From assembly GCF_016587415.1 (NCBI RefSeq), contig NZ_BNJI01000001.1:5123501-5187500 (forward strand): a stretch of 64,000 nucleotides of DNA. Direction: 5' to 3'. The notes below the pieces were generated by a model. That model searched no databases, was not told where the DNA came from, and was given only the letters and a program-made list of their open reading frames with translations. This document shows positions 42,886-51,401 of the stretch, piece after piece. This DNA is from Ktedonobacter sp. SOSP1-85 (GTDB taxonomy: Bacteria > Chloroflexota > Ktedonobacteria > Ktedonobacterales > Ktedonobacteraceae). The translations under genes were made by a program, and so were the position numbers. The stretch's first letter is position 1, and each line of letters opens with the position of its first letter.

Positions 42886-43785
42886 ATGCCTCAACAGGTA
42901 AGCTTTATTGGCCTGGGCAAAATGGGCGAACCCATCGCGCGGAACCTGCTCAAGGCTGGCTATGAGTTGCGTGTCTATAACCGGAGTACGGAGAAGGCCG
43001 AGGCCCTGGTTGCCGAGGGCGCACAGCGCGCTGAAGTGCCTTTTGAAGCCGTCGAGCCGGGTGGCTTAGTATTCACCATGCTCTCTAATGATGCTGCTGT
43101 TAAGGAGGTTGTCGCGGGTGAGCATGGTTTCTTGCATCGCCTGGGTCATGAGGGAGTACATATCTCGCTGAGCACCATCTCGCCTGAAACCTCGCGTGAG
43201 CTAGCCCGGCTACATGCTGAATATGGTAGCCAGTATGTGGCATCGCCCGTGTTTGGCCGACCGGATGCCGCCGCTGCTCGCAAGCTCTGGCTCTGTGTCT
43301 CGGGTCCCGAAGAGGCGAAGGCGCGCGTACGCCCGCTTCTAGAAGCCATTGGCCAGGGAAGCTTTGACTATGGCGCGGATCCGGGCGCGGCTAACGTCGT
43401 CAAACTGTGCGGTAACTTCATGATCGCATCCGCGCAGGAGGCGATGGCAGAGGCTCTGACCCTGGCCGAGAAGAACGGCTTGCAACGCGAGCAGGTGATG
43501 GATATGTTCGCGCAGACGCTCTTTGCCTGTGGCATCTATCAAAATTACGGGAAAATGATCGCGCAACAGCGCTATGAGCCAGTCGGCTTTCAGTTAGAGT
43601 TGGCCCTCAAGGATCTCAACCTCGTACTGGATACAGCCGACCAGGTGCGTATGCCTATGCCGTTGGCTGGCCTGATGCATGATCGCCTGCTGACGGGCGT
43701 GGCGAAGGGACGAGGAGGAATGGACTGGACCGCCCTCGCGAAAGGTGTGGCAGAGGACGCGGGCCTCGACAAAGAGCAGGAATAA
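42886..43785 (+). CDS. 3-hydroxyisobutyrate dehydrogenase-like NAD(P)-dependent reductase
   Basis: The 299-residue beta-hydroxyacid dehydrogenase has the N-terminal nucleotide-binding GLGKMGEPIARNLL, the substrate loop SLSTISPETSREL, and the catalytic-Lys region GAANVVKLCGNFMIAS, followed by the all-helical dimer domain. The group includes tartronate semialdehyde and succinic semialdehyde reductases, so the substrate is open. GGGGAAGAG precedes the ATG. It is followed after 80 bases by an SDR gene and then an MFS gene, perhaps one catabolic set. Confidence 0.9.
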   Translation: MPQQVSFIGLGKMGEPIARNLLKAGYELRVYNRSTEKAEALVAEGAQRAEVPFEAVEPGGLVFTMLSNDAAVKEVVAGEHGFLHRLGHEGVHISLSTISPETSRELARLHAEYGSQYVASPVFGRPDAAAARKLWLCVSGPEEAKARVRPLLEAIGQGSFDYGADPGAANVVKLCGNFMIASAQEAMAEALTLAEKNGLQREQVMDMFAQTLFACGIYQNYGKMIAQQRYEPVGFQLELALKDLNLVLDTADQVRMPMPLAGLMHDRLLTGVAKGRGGMDWTALAKGVAEDAGLDKEQE

Positions 43786-43865
43786 TTAGGAAGTGTAGAC
43801 AGAGACGCGGAGAGTCGGAACATAGCCCGGCTCTCCGCTCGTATATGAAGGGGAAATAGAGCGAT

Positions 43866-44660
43866 ATGGATCTAGGTCTGAAGGGAAAGGTTGCCATCGT
43901 CCTGGCGGCGAGCAAGGGGATTGGGCGCGCTAGTGCTCTGGAGCTTGCGCGGGAGGGTGCGTCTGTCGTCATTGGTTCGCGCGACCAGGAGGCACTGACG
44001 CGTACGGCCCAGGAAATTGAAGCTGTGAGCAAGAGCAGGGTCCTGCCCGTGCCAACCGATGTCACCCGGCTTGAGGATATTCGGAATATTGTCGCCACTA
44101 CGGTGCGAGAACTGGGACGGCTGGATATCGTCGTTAATAACGCGGGCGGTCCTAAACCCGGCACCTTTGAAATGCTTGACGAGGAGCAGTGGGTCGCGGC
44201 CTTTGAGCTCAATCTGCTGAGCACCGTGCGCCTGGTGCGCGAGGTGGTACCGCATCTACGGAAGGCGGGCGAGGGACGCATTATTAATATTGTCAGCACC
44301 TCAGTCAAGCAGCCGATAGATGGCCTGGTGCTCTCCAACGCCGTACGCTCGGGCGTGGTAGGCCTGGCAAAGACGCTCTCCGTCGAACTGGCCGAGGATA
44401 ATATTACCGTCAATAACGTCTGCCCAGGGCGTATCCTGACGGACCGGGTGCGCCAGGTGTATAGGATTGAGGAGCGGATAAGCGCTGGCATGAGCGAGGA
44501 AGAGGCCCTTGCCAGTGTCGCGCGCGACATCCCTATGAAGCGCCTGGGCGATCCAGCGGAAATGGGAGCGATGGTGACATTTCTGGCCTCGCGGCAGGCC
44601 GCCTATATTACGGGGACAACCATTCAGGTAGATGGTGGCCTGGTGCGCGCGCTGTTATAA
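43866..44660 (+). CDS. Short-chain dehydrogenase/reductase, atypical active site
   Basis: The 264-residue SDR has a Rossmann core: VLAASKGIGRASALELA for cofactor binding, NNAGGPKPGTF, and the C-terminal GGLVR region. Where classical SDRs have Ser-Tyr-Lys, this one reads STSVKQPIDGLVLSNAVRSGVVGL; the YxxxK pair is not present in its usual form. Such SDRs form a recognised FabG-like subgroup, whose activity is unclear to me. It lies between the beta-hydroxyacid dehydrogenase and an MFS gene. Confidence 0.88.
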   Translation: MDLGLKGKVAIVLAASKGIGRASALELAREGASVVIGSRDQEALTRTAQEIEAVSKSRVLPVPTDVTRLEDIRNIVATTVRELGRLDIVVNNAGGPKPGTFEMLDEEQWVAAFELNLLSTVRLVREVVPHLRKAGEGRIINIVSTSVKQPIDGLVLSNAVRSGVVGLAKTLSVELAEDNITVNNVCPGRILTDRVRQVYRIEERISAGMSEEEALASVARDIPMKRLGDPAEMGAMVTFLASRQAAYITGTTIQVDGGLVRALL

Positions 44661-44824
44661 GAGTGCTGGGCGGAAAGTACTAGAGAGGAGGCAGGGAAAT
44701 GTCTCCTCTCTGTGGTTTTATGGTGGGAACATAGGTGTATGTAAACCGGGCGCTGGAAAAATGCCTGATTCTGAGCTATACCAGAAAAGATGAATATTCT
44801 TACGTGGTTAGTTCACGAAGAACG

Positions 44825-44924
44825 TGTAGGGTCCATGCTGGCATGGACTCGGCCGGCCCGCAAGCCAATATCCTAATACGGGCAGGTCGCTTCGCTCGCA
44901 GTCCATGCCAGCATGGACCCTACA
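44825..44924. repeat. ~100-bp interspersed repeat with CCCTACA ends (copy 2)
   Basis: Perfect 25-bp terminal inverted repeats at 44825-44849 and 44900-44924 (starting TGTAGGGTCCATGCTGGCAT) surround a 50-base core with CGGCCGGCCCG. It lies just upstream of the MFS gene. Size and ends match copy 1 at 42658-42757. It may be a non-autonomous mobile element or a REP-like unit. Confidence 0.8.
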
Positions 44925-44951
44925 ACGGGTGGATGGAAGGGAAGATGTCGT

Positions 44952-46292
44952 ATGCAGTATATTTTTTCGACACGGTCAGCGCGCCTGGGGCAGCGCTGGC
45001 GACGTATTGTCCCGCTGATTATGCTGACCCATGTTCTGATATCCATGGACCATATTAACCTGAGTTTTGCCTTGCCAGGGATGGAGCGTTCGCTGGCGAT
45101 TGGCGCCACGCTGGTGGGGATTGCCGCGGGTGTCTTAAGTTGTGGTGCGCTGCTGGCGCAGGTGCCAGCGGGCTACTGGGTGGCGAAGTGGGGTCCACGT
45201 CGTCTCGTCACCCTGGCCTTGTTGTCCTGGGGCGTACTGGCCCTGGCCAATAGTGGTGTGCAGAACGCGACGCAATTGTTGATTGTACGCTTTCTGCTGG
45301 GTATGATAGATGGCGCGATGGGTCCCGCGCTGCTAGTGCTCCTCTCGCGTTGGTTTCCCCTGGAGGAGCGAGCACGTGCAAACACGTACTGGATGTTTTG
45401 TATCCCCCTGACGTCTTTAGCATTAAAGCCACTTGTGGGGTTGTTGTTGCTATACATGAACTGGCGTATGCTCTTTGTGATTGAAGGAATTGGACCCTTG
45501 CTGTGGGCGCCGCTCTGGTTCTTCCTGGTCGCGGATGAACCAGGAAAAGCACGCTGGATCGGTGTAGAAGAACAAGAAGAACTGGAGCATAAATTTGCCC
45601 GCGATAAGGCGCGTATGGCAGGAACACGAAAACAGAACTGGCGTGAGGTGTTAAAGCTAGGAAGTGTCTGGGCATTAGGGATAGCATCACTCTTAGGAGC
45701 GCTGGGAGCCAGGGGCATGAACTTCTGGCTGCCAGTGGTCATTACGGGTGTGACGCACCAGCGCTCCAGCACAGTAGGTCTGATCGCGGTCCTGCCCTCG
45801 CTTGCGGGAATGGTTGGACTCTATATAAATTCCCGGCATTCTGATCGCAGCAAAGAGCGTAAGCGGCACGCGGGCGTGCCTCATCTTCTCGCTGGTTTTG
45901 CCTTGCTGGCGGCTGGTATTCTGGTAGTGATCAACCGGAACATGAGTATTGGGAGCCTGGTTATCGCGGAGGGCTGCATGCTGGCGGCAGGTGGCGTCTT
46001 CTGGACCCTGCCCGCCTTGCTGTTGAGCAGCGAATCGCTGGGCGCGGGCGTGGGGATGATTGGCTCGATTAGCAGTATCGGTGGGATTGTGGGACCCCTG
46101 TTCATGGGCTGGATTATGACGAGCAAAGAGGGAGTGCACGGCATCAGCCTGTTGATGGCCTTTGTTGGCCTGACCCAGCTCATTTCCGGATATATCATTC
46201 TCTCCTTGCGTGTAGAGGAGCAGCCAGAGCCGGTGGTGCAAGAGGCAGGCGCGCTACTTGCGTACGCGCCTTCTTCTCCAGGTCAGGAGTAG
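44952..46292 (+). CDS. MFS transporter, anion:cation symporter type
   Basis: The 446-residue protein has twelve helices; HINLSFALPGMERSLAIG near the start and GYWVAKWGPRRLV in loop 2-3 fit the ACS branch (hexuronate, tartrate or phthalate transporters). The ATG at 44952 has GGAAGG upstream; the frame is open to 44913, inside the repeat element. The gene could import the substrate of the dehydrogenases before it. Its last codons lie inside a 20-bp palindrome (46251-46311) shared with the convergent gene. Confidence 0.87.
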   Translation: MQYIFSTRSARLGQRWRRIVPLIMLTHVLISMDHINLSFALPGMERSLAIGATLVGIAAGVLSCGALLAQVPAGYWVAKWGPRRLVTLALLSWGVLALANSGVQNATQLLIVRFLLGMIDGAMGPALLVLLSRWFPLEERARANTYWMFCIPLTSLALKPLVGLLLLYMNWRMLFVIEGIGPLLWAPLWFFLVADEPGKARWIGVEEQEELEHKFARDKARMAGTRKQNWREVLKLGSVWALGIASLLGALGARGMNFWLPVVITGVTHQRSSTVGLIAVLPSLAGMVGLYINSRHSDRSKERKRHAGVPHLLAGFALLAAGILVVINRNMSIGSLVIAEGCMLAAGGVFWTLPALLLSSESLGAGVGMIGSISSIGGIVGPLFMGWIMTSKEGVHGISLLMAFVGLTQLISGYIILSLRVEEQPEPVVQEAGALLAYAPSSPGQE

Positions 46293-46311
46293 GCGCGTAC
46301 GCAAGTAGCGC
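46251..46311. terminator. 20-bp palindrome overlapping the end of the MFS gene
   Basis: GCGCTACTTGCGTACGCGCC (46251-46270) is exactly inverted at 46292-46311, with a 21-base loop that contains the last MFS codons. It ends 4 bases before the convergent SMP-30 gene stop at 46315. It probably terminates both transcripts and is partly coding. Confidence 0.7.
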
Positions 46312-46314
46312 ATC

Positions 46315-47187
46315 TTAGCCGGCGAATTGAAATTTTGGCAGGCCGGGTACATCGCTCTGGTAGCGGAAGAGGTCGCCGGAGAGTGGATACTGCTTGAGCT
46401 GCTCCTGCGAGAGACCCTGTTGGGCGCTGGTGATATAGAGATCGGTGAGCGCTGCCCCACCAAAGACGCAGGCGGAGGAGTGTGGGGCCGCGACCTGGAT
46501 GACACGCTCTATGGAGCCATCAGGGGCGTAGCGAGTGACGCAGCCCCCGTCCCAGTGCGCGCTCCAGACATAGCCCTGGCTATCCACGACCAGGCCATCG
46601 GGCTGAGGTGGATCATTGGGAAGCTGAACAAAGACACGTTTATTGCTAATGGCGCCAGTTGTGGCCGCGAAGTCATAGGCATAAATAACGCGTCGAGGCG
46701 AATCGGTCAGATACATAATGGTGTTATCCGGGCTCCAGCCGAGGCCGTTTGAAATGCCAAAGCCGGTGTCCATCACATGGAGTGAGCCATCGGGATCGAG
46801 GCGATAGAGCACTCCTGAGTTCAGATCGCCGGTGGTACTCATGGTGCCAGCCCAGAAGCGCCCCGCGCAGTCAACGGCGCCATCGTTGAAGCGGACATTG
46901 TTCAGATGCTCCAGCGGACGCACGATATATTCGGGACGTTTCTCCTGGGCATTCCAGTAGGCGAAGCCATCGCGTAGCGCCATGACCAATCCGCCGCTCT
47001 TGCGGAAGGCAAGCACACAGACGGGTGTGCCAACATCAAAGCTCTCATGCAACATAGTGCGCGGGTCGAGGCAATGAAAATATTGACCGATGATATCGAC
47101 CCAGTACAGCGCCTGCTCATCCACGTTCCAGAGTGGACCCTCGCCAAGAAAGTTTTGTGCCGGGAAAAAGAGTACTGCATTGCTCAT
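46315..47187 (-). CDS. SMP-30/gluconolactonase family protein
   Basis: The 290-residue six-bladed propeller has the SMP-30 signatures LGEGPLWNVDEQALYWVDI (metal-ligand Glu), NVRFNDGAVDCAGRFWAGTM, GISNGLGWSPDNTIMYLTDS and PDGLVVDSQGYVWSAHWDGG (metal-binding Asn and Asp). It hydrolyses sugar lactones in oxidative sugar pathways. The start is uncertain: MSNAVLF at 47187 gives typical length; a GTG at 47238 would add 17 residues. It converges with an MFS transporter that may import related sugars or acids. Confidence 0.9.
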   Translation of the reverse strand: MSNAVLFFPAQNFLGEGPLWNVDEQALYWVDIIGQYFHCLDPRTMLHESFDVGTPVCVLAFRKSGGLVMALRDGFAYWNAQEKRPEYIVRPLEHLNNVRFNDGAVDCAGRFWAGTMSTTGDLNSGVLYRLDPDGSLHVMDTGFGISNGLGWSPDNTIMYLTDSPRRVIYAYDFAATTGAISNKRVFVQLPNDPPQPDGLVVDSQGYVWSAHWDGGCVTRYAPDGSIERVIQVAAPHSSACVFGGAALTDLYITSAQQGLSQEQLKQYPLSGDLFRYQSDVPGLPKFQFAG

Positions 47188-47399
47188 GAGTGGTTGCTCT
47201 ACGGCTCCTTTCGTTGTTACAATTTTCTCCGTTCCCACCGTTATTTGAGATAGTTGTATATTGACTCATCAAAATTTGGATGGGGAAGGAGAAATTACTT
47301 ATAGTATATACCTTGACAGGTTTGGCTTGCATCTTTAGTATACAAGAGTGGTTTTCGGAACGAGGTATTTGCAAGTATGTATTTGTAGGAGATGTTCTG

Positions 47400-50300
47400 A
47401 TGGTTGACCGTGTTGGGGCGCAATTTGGTAGTTATCAACTGGTACGCCTGCTTGGAGAGGGAAGCTATGCAGAAGTGTACCTGGGCCAGCATCTCTACCT
47501 GGAGCGCCAGGCCGCGATCAAAGTTCAACAAACGGCATTTCTCTATCAAGATGTGCAGGCTTTTTTGCAAGAGGCGCGTACGATTGCCGCGCTCAATCAT
47601 CCGAACATCGTCCATGTGCTCGACTTCGGCCTTGAAGGGAGAGAGCGCATTCCCTTTCTTGTCGTCGAGTATGCCCCCCATGGAACGCTGCGCCAGCGTT
47701 GTGAGACGGGGAATACGCTCTCTCTGCCTGAGGTTTTGGCCTGTATTAAGCAACTTGCGGCAGCGCTGCAGTATGCGCACGAGAGAGGGATCGTCCACCG
47801 GGATGTCAAACCAGAGAATGTGCTGATTGGTGCGCAAGGGCAGTACCAACTCAGTGATTTTGGCATCGCCGTTATCTTGCGTAGTTCGTATTTGCGTAGC
47901 CACCCTCACTTCGGTGGAACCGTTGCCTATATGGCCCCAGAGCAACATCAGGGGAATCCCTGTGCCGCCAGCGATCAGTACGCCCTGGCGGTCATTGCAT
48001 ATGAACTGCTGACAGGCGCGCCCCCTTTTCAGGGAACGCTGGCTGAGATTGGGAGCCAGCATCTCTTCGCGGATATTCCCTCTTTGCGCGCCAAGCGGCC
48101 CTCGCTCCCCCTGGCCGTCGAACAGGTCATTCAAACCGCTCTCGCCAAAGAACCCCAGCAACGTTTCTCTACGGTTGAGGCCTTTGCGCTGGCGCTCGCG
48201 GAGGCGGCCAACACAATAGAAGCGTCGTCTGAAGCATGGCTCTCCACCACCACAGGCATGATACCCGTTCCCGCTCAGCAAGTGGGCGCGCCTGTACACC
48301 TGGTGGCGGCGCCCCTGGTCGCCGTTAAGCAGATTGCAAGCTGGCTAGATGTCCATATGCAGTGGAACCTCTCAAGCGTGCATAAGCGCTACTGTCACTA
48401 TCTGCTCTCCCAGCATCGCGACCTGGATGTGAAGGGTCTAGGAACGCAGAGTATGTATACACTGGCCCTGGAGCAAGTCTTTGTCGAGCTGAGTATGGTG
48501 CCAACGCCCGTCCACCAGGTATCGGCTGACCCATTGCGTGTGCGTCCGGATCTTGCGCCAGGCGAGCACCAGATCTGGGATTTTCTCGCATCTCCAGCCT
48601 TACAGCAGCAACATTTTGTGGTTGTTGGCTCTCCTGGCAGTGGTAAGACAACGCTCTTAAAGCATATGGTGCTGACGCTGGCGAGCCGGCGCAGATTGGA
48701 GCAGGGGAGTGCTATTCCCACAAAACTGCCGGTTCTGCTCTTTCTGCGCGATCATGCTCAGACCATCAAACGTCGCGGCGAGCGCTACACCTTAGAGGAA
48801 GCTGCTGCTGATCACCACAAGAAATATTGGCGGCAGAGTATGCCCGCAGGTTGGCTGAAGCAGCGCCTGGAGAGTGGCAATTGCCTGATCTTTCTGGATG
48901 GTATTGACGAGGTCGCGGACCTCCAGGCGCGCAAGCAGGTGGTGAACTGGGTGCAGCAGCAGATGCTGGTCTATGGCCAGAACCGCTTTATTATTACCTC
49001 GCGCCCCTTTGGCTACCGGAGTAACCCGCTGACGGGCGTTACTGTGCTGGAGATGAGCGTCTTTACACGTGCCCAGGTCGAGCGCTTTATCTATAACTGG
49101 TACCAGGCCAACGAAATTATGAGTGCCCAGCGCGACGACCTGGAGGTACGAGCGAAAGCGCGGAGCGGCGCGGACGATTTGCTGGGGCGTCTGTATGAAA
49201 ATCCGGCGCTGATAGCCTTGGCGGTCAATCCCCTCTTGCTGACGATGATCGCGACGGTGCACCGCTATCGCGATACCCTACCAGTGAAGCGCGTGATGCT
49301 CTATGACGAGATCTGTGATGTCTTCCTGGGCAAGCGCCAGGAGGCGAAAGGCATTGCGCTAGACTTTACCGTGGCGCAAAAACGCGAGGTATTGCGCTTC
49401 CTGGCTTTCTCGATGCTCTGTATGGGGATACGCGATATCCCCTTTGAAGATGCCTATCGCATCATTCAGGCGCCATTATCCCAGCTCGGCACGAGCCTGG
49501 AACCAGCGGCCTTTTTACGCCAGTTGGAGAACACCAGCGGTCTCTTGCTGGAGCGGGAGCAGGGGGTGTATAGTTTCGCGCACCTCACTTTCCAAGAGTA
49601 CCTGGCCGCTGTGCATATCAAAGAGGAGGGGCTGGGCAACTTCCTGGTCGAGCAGATTGCTATTAGCTGGTGGCATGAAACGATCCGCCTCTACTGCGCT
49701 CAGGCCGATGCCACCCCTGTTATCGCCGCCTGCCTGGATGCTCAGACCTCGGTCGCCACGCTGACCCTGGCCCTTGAATGCCAGCGTGAAGCCTTGAAAG
49801 TCCAGCCCGAGGTTCGCCTGCGTTTGGAGACCTTGCTCAAGCAGGGGGTAGAGGATAGCGACGTAGAGCGGCGGCGTTTGATTACCAATGTCCTGCTCAC
49901 CCGTCGCTTACAGCAGATGCTACACCTGCATGGAGAGGTCTATCTCAACCCCTCTTTTGTAACCTGTGCTGAGTACCAGCTCTTCCTGGATGAGCAGCGC
50001 GCTCAAGGCAATAACTGCTTGCCGGACCATTTGTCTATTTCGGCATTTGAATATGGGCAAGGGCATACGCCCCTACTGGGAATGCGCCCAACGGACGCTG
50101 TGGCGTTCTGTGACTGGCTCAATGGGCGGGAGCCTGGCGCCTGGTATTACCGCTTACCCACGCGTGCTGAGGCCCGGCTGGTAGGCGCGGATAAGAGTAT
50201 CAGATCCAGGCTGTCCGCCTCGCTAGGCTACTGGGTGGAGCAGGGCCAGGGATTTGCCTGGGTCGAAGAGGACGCCTCATCACCTGAGGCCCTGCGACGC

Positions 50301-51266
50301 ATCCTCATGGAAGTGTATAAGCAGGATCTTACCTATAATAGCAAGCTCAGCCAGGAGCTGGAGCAGACTCTGACACGCGTTATCGAGTGTGTGCAGGCGC
50401 TACTCAAGATCTATGATAAGCCTGTTATGCAGAATATGTATAAAGTACTGCTCCATATCTGGGAGCACGAACTACCTTTACAACTGGTTGGGGACGTTGC
50501 CACCACACTGGGAGAGCTGCTCGCGCAGATGGAGCCGTTGCTCAGCTCTTTCTTCCATGCTCTCTCTGGCGCGTACTCGCTTGCGGAGACCAGGGAGAGC
50601 GAGCGCGCCCTTATGCGTGTGCGCAAGATCCAGTTCAGAATCGAGCAGGCTCAGGCGCTTAAGCGAGCCATACAACGCGCGCACGTTGTCGCGCTTGCCA
50701 GCAGTATGGATTTAGATCAGGGGCGCCCGCTCTCCTATGATCGTCTCTTGACGCTGGCATGCACGCGCGAGAACGCCTGCAACCTGGATCGTGGTCGCGA
50801 ACTGGCGCCTACCTTTGCCTTTATGCAGGAACACCTGGCAGCGTTTGTGCGCAATAGTGCGCGCGAGTTTCAGCGTGTCCGCCTGCAAATGCACGAGTTG
50901 GAGCGGATGTTGGCCTTTATGCTGGATCGTTCGCGCCTCATGCCGCTCTATGAAGAGGCATCGAGACCGAATAATGAGAGCGAGGACTATCTGCGCAGGT
51001 ATGTGAGGAGTATTCTGCTCTCGCTGGCACTCTATGTCTATGACTGGCGGGCGCGCCCCTCGGGTTCACCTGATCGGGGGAGTGAAGAGCATGTCGGGAT
51101 GGCAGCAGGTGGGGGGCCACAGCAAGCGGAAGCGTCTGTTGAACGCGTGCTGGGGCACTACCTGGATCTCTACATTGCTCTCGTCTTGCTGGAGAAACGT
51201 ATTCAGGGGCAGATGGCTCCCCATGAGGGCATCTTGCTGGTACGAGAGCGGCGTATAAAGCATTAA
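47400..51266 (+). CDS. Ser/Thr kinase-NACHT-FGE-like multidomain protein
   Basis: The 1288-residue protein fuses several modules. Residues 1-280 are a Hanks kinase (GEGSYAEVYLG, AAIKV, VHRDVKPEN, SDFGIAV, APEQHQGN). A NACHT ATPase follows: Walker A VVGSPGSGKTTLL near 408-420, Walker B LIFLDGIDEVAD near 495-505 and FIITSRPFGY. Helical NACHT-associated parts (to about 830) contain FAHLTFQEYLAAVHI. Residues about 845-935 resemble a shortened formylglycine-generating/sulfatase-modifying fold (VTCAEYQLFL, PTDAVAFCDWLNG, YYRLPTRAEARL). The last 350 residues are helical and unrecognised. ATG 47400 has AGGAG 8 bases upstream. It may be an NLR-like signalling or defence protein. Confidence 0.9.
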   Translation: MVDRVGAQFGSYQLVRLLGEGSYAEVYLGQHLYLERQAAIKVQQTAFLYQDVQAFLQEARTIAALNHPNIVHVLDFGLEGRERIPFLVVEYAPHGTLRQRCETGNTLSLPEVLACIKQLAAALQYAHERGIVHRDVKPENVLIGAQGQYQLSDFGIAVILRSSYLRSHPHFGGTVAYMAPEQHQGNPCAASDQYALAVIAYELLTGAPPFQGTLAEIGSQHLFADIPSLRAKRPSLPLAVEQVIQTALAKEPQQRFSTVEAFALALAEAANTIEASSEAWLSTTTGMIPVPAQQVGAPVHLVAAPLVAVKQIASWLDVHMQWNLSSVHKRYCHYLLSQHRDLDVKGLGTQSMYTLALEQVFVELSMVPTPVHQVSADPLRVRPDLAPGEHQIWDFLASPALQQQHFVVVGSPGSGKTTLLKHMVLTLASRRRLEQGSAIPTKLPVLLFLRDHAQTIKRRGERYTLEEAAADHHKKYWRQSMPAGWLKQRLESGNCLIFLDGIDEVADLQARKQVVNWVQQQMLVYGQNRFIITSRPFGYRSNPLTGVTVLEMSVFTRAQVERFIYNWYQANEIMSAQRDDLEVRAKARSGADDLLGRLYENPALIALAVNPLLLTMIATVHRYRDTLPVKRVMLYDEICDVFLGKRQEAKGIALDFTVAQKREVLRFLAFSMLCMGIRDIPFEDAYRIIQAPLSQLGTSLEPAAFLRQLENTSGLLLEREQGVYSFAHLTFQEYLAAVHIKEEGLGNFLVEQIAISWWHETIRLYCAQADATPVIAACLDAQTSVATLTLALECQREALKVQPEVRLRLETLLKQGVEDSDVERRRLITNVLLTRRLQQMLHLHGEVYLNPSFVTCAEYQLFLDEQRAQGNNCLPDHLSISAFEYGQGHTPLLGMRPTDAVAFCDWLNGREPGAWYYRLPTRAEARLVGADKSIRSRLSASLGYWVEQGQGFAWVEEDASSPEALRRILMEVYKQDLTYNSKLSQELEQTLTRVIECVQALLKIYDKPVMQNMYKVLLHIWEHELPLQLVGDVATTLGELLAQMEPLLSSFFHALSGAYSLAETRESERALMRVRKIQFRIEQAQALKRAIQRAHVVALASSMDLDQGRPLSYDRLLTLACTRENACNLDRGRELAPTFAFMQEHLAAFVRNSAREFQRVRLQMHELERMLAFMLDRSRLMPLYEEASRPNNESEDYLRRYVRSILLSLALYVYDWRARPSGSPDRGSEEHVGMAAGGGPQQAEASVERVLGHYLDLYIALVLLEKRIQGQMAPHEGILLVRERRIKH

Positions 51267-51273
51267 GATAGTG

Positions 51274-51347
51274 TATAGAAGATTGCGTTTGTCTGCGTCA
51301 TGCACCGCATTAGCGGTGCATGACGCAGACAAACGCAATCTTCTATA
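51274..51347. terminator. 35-bp perfect hairpin after the kinase-NACHT gene
   Basis: Arms 51274-51308 and 51313-51347 are exact inverted copies around ATTA, the longest perfect stem in the window. It lies between the convergent kinase-NACHT and acetyltransferase genes. A short TATATC tandem repeat (about 51348-51371) follows. Confidence 0.8.
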
Positions 51348-51373
51348 TTTATATCTATATCTATATCTATATT

Positions 51374-51401
51374 TCTAGAACCAGTCGTCTAGAACCAGTC
51401 G
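51374..51401. repeat. 14-bp tandem duplication at the acetyltransferase stop codon
   Basis: TCTAGAACCAGTCG occurs twice in tandem (51374-51387 and 51388-51401). The second unit contains the last codons and stop of the acetyltransferase gene; the first is an untranslated copy directly downstream. It looks like a recent slippage event next to the TATATC repeat. Confidence 0.8.

Noticed and set aside
44735..45058. 107-residue frame before the MFS gene
   Set aside because: It runs through the ~100-bp repeat and overlaps the MFS start in another frame, with no family resemblance.
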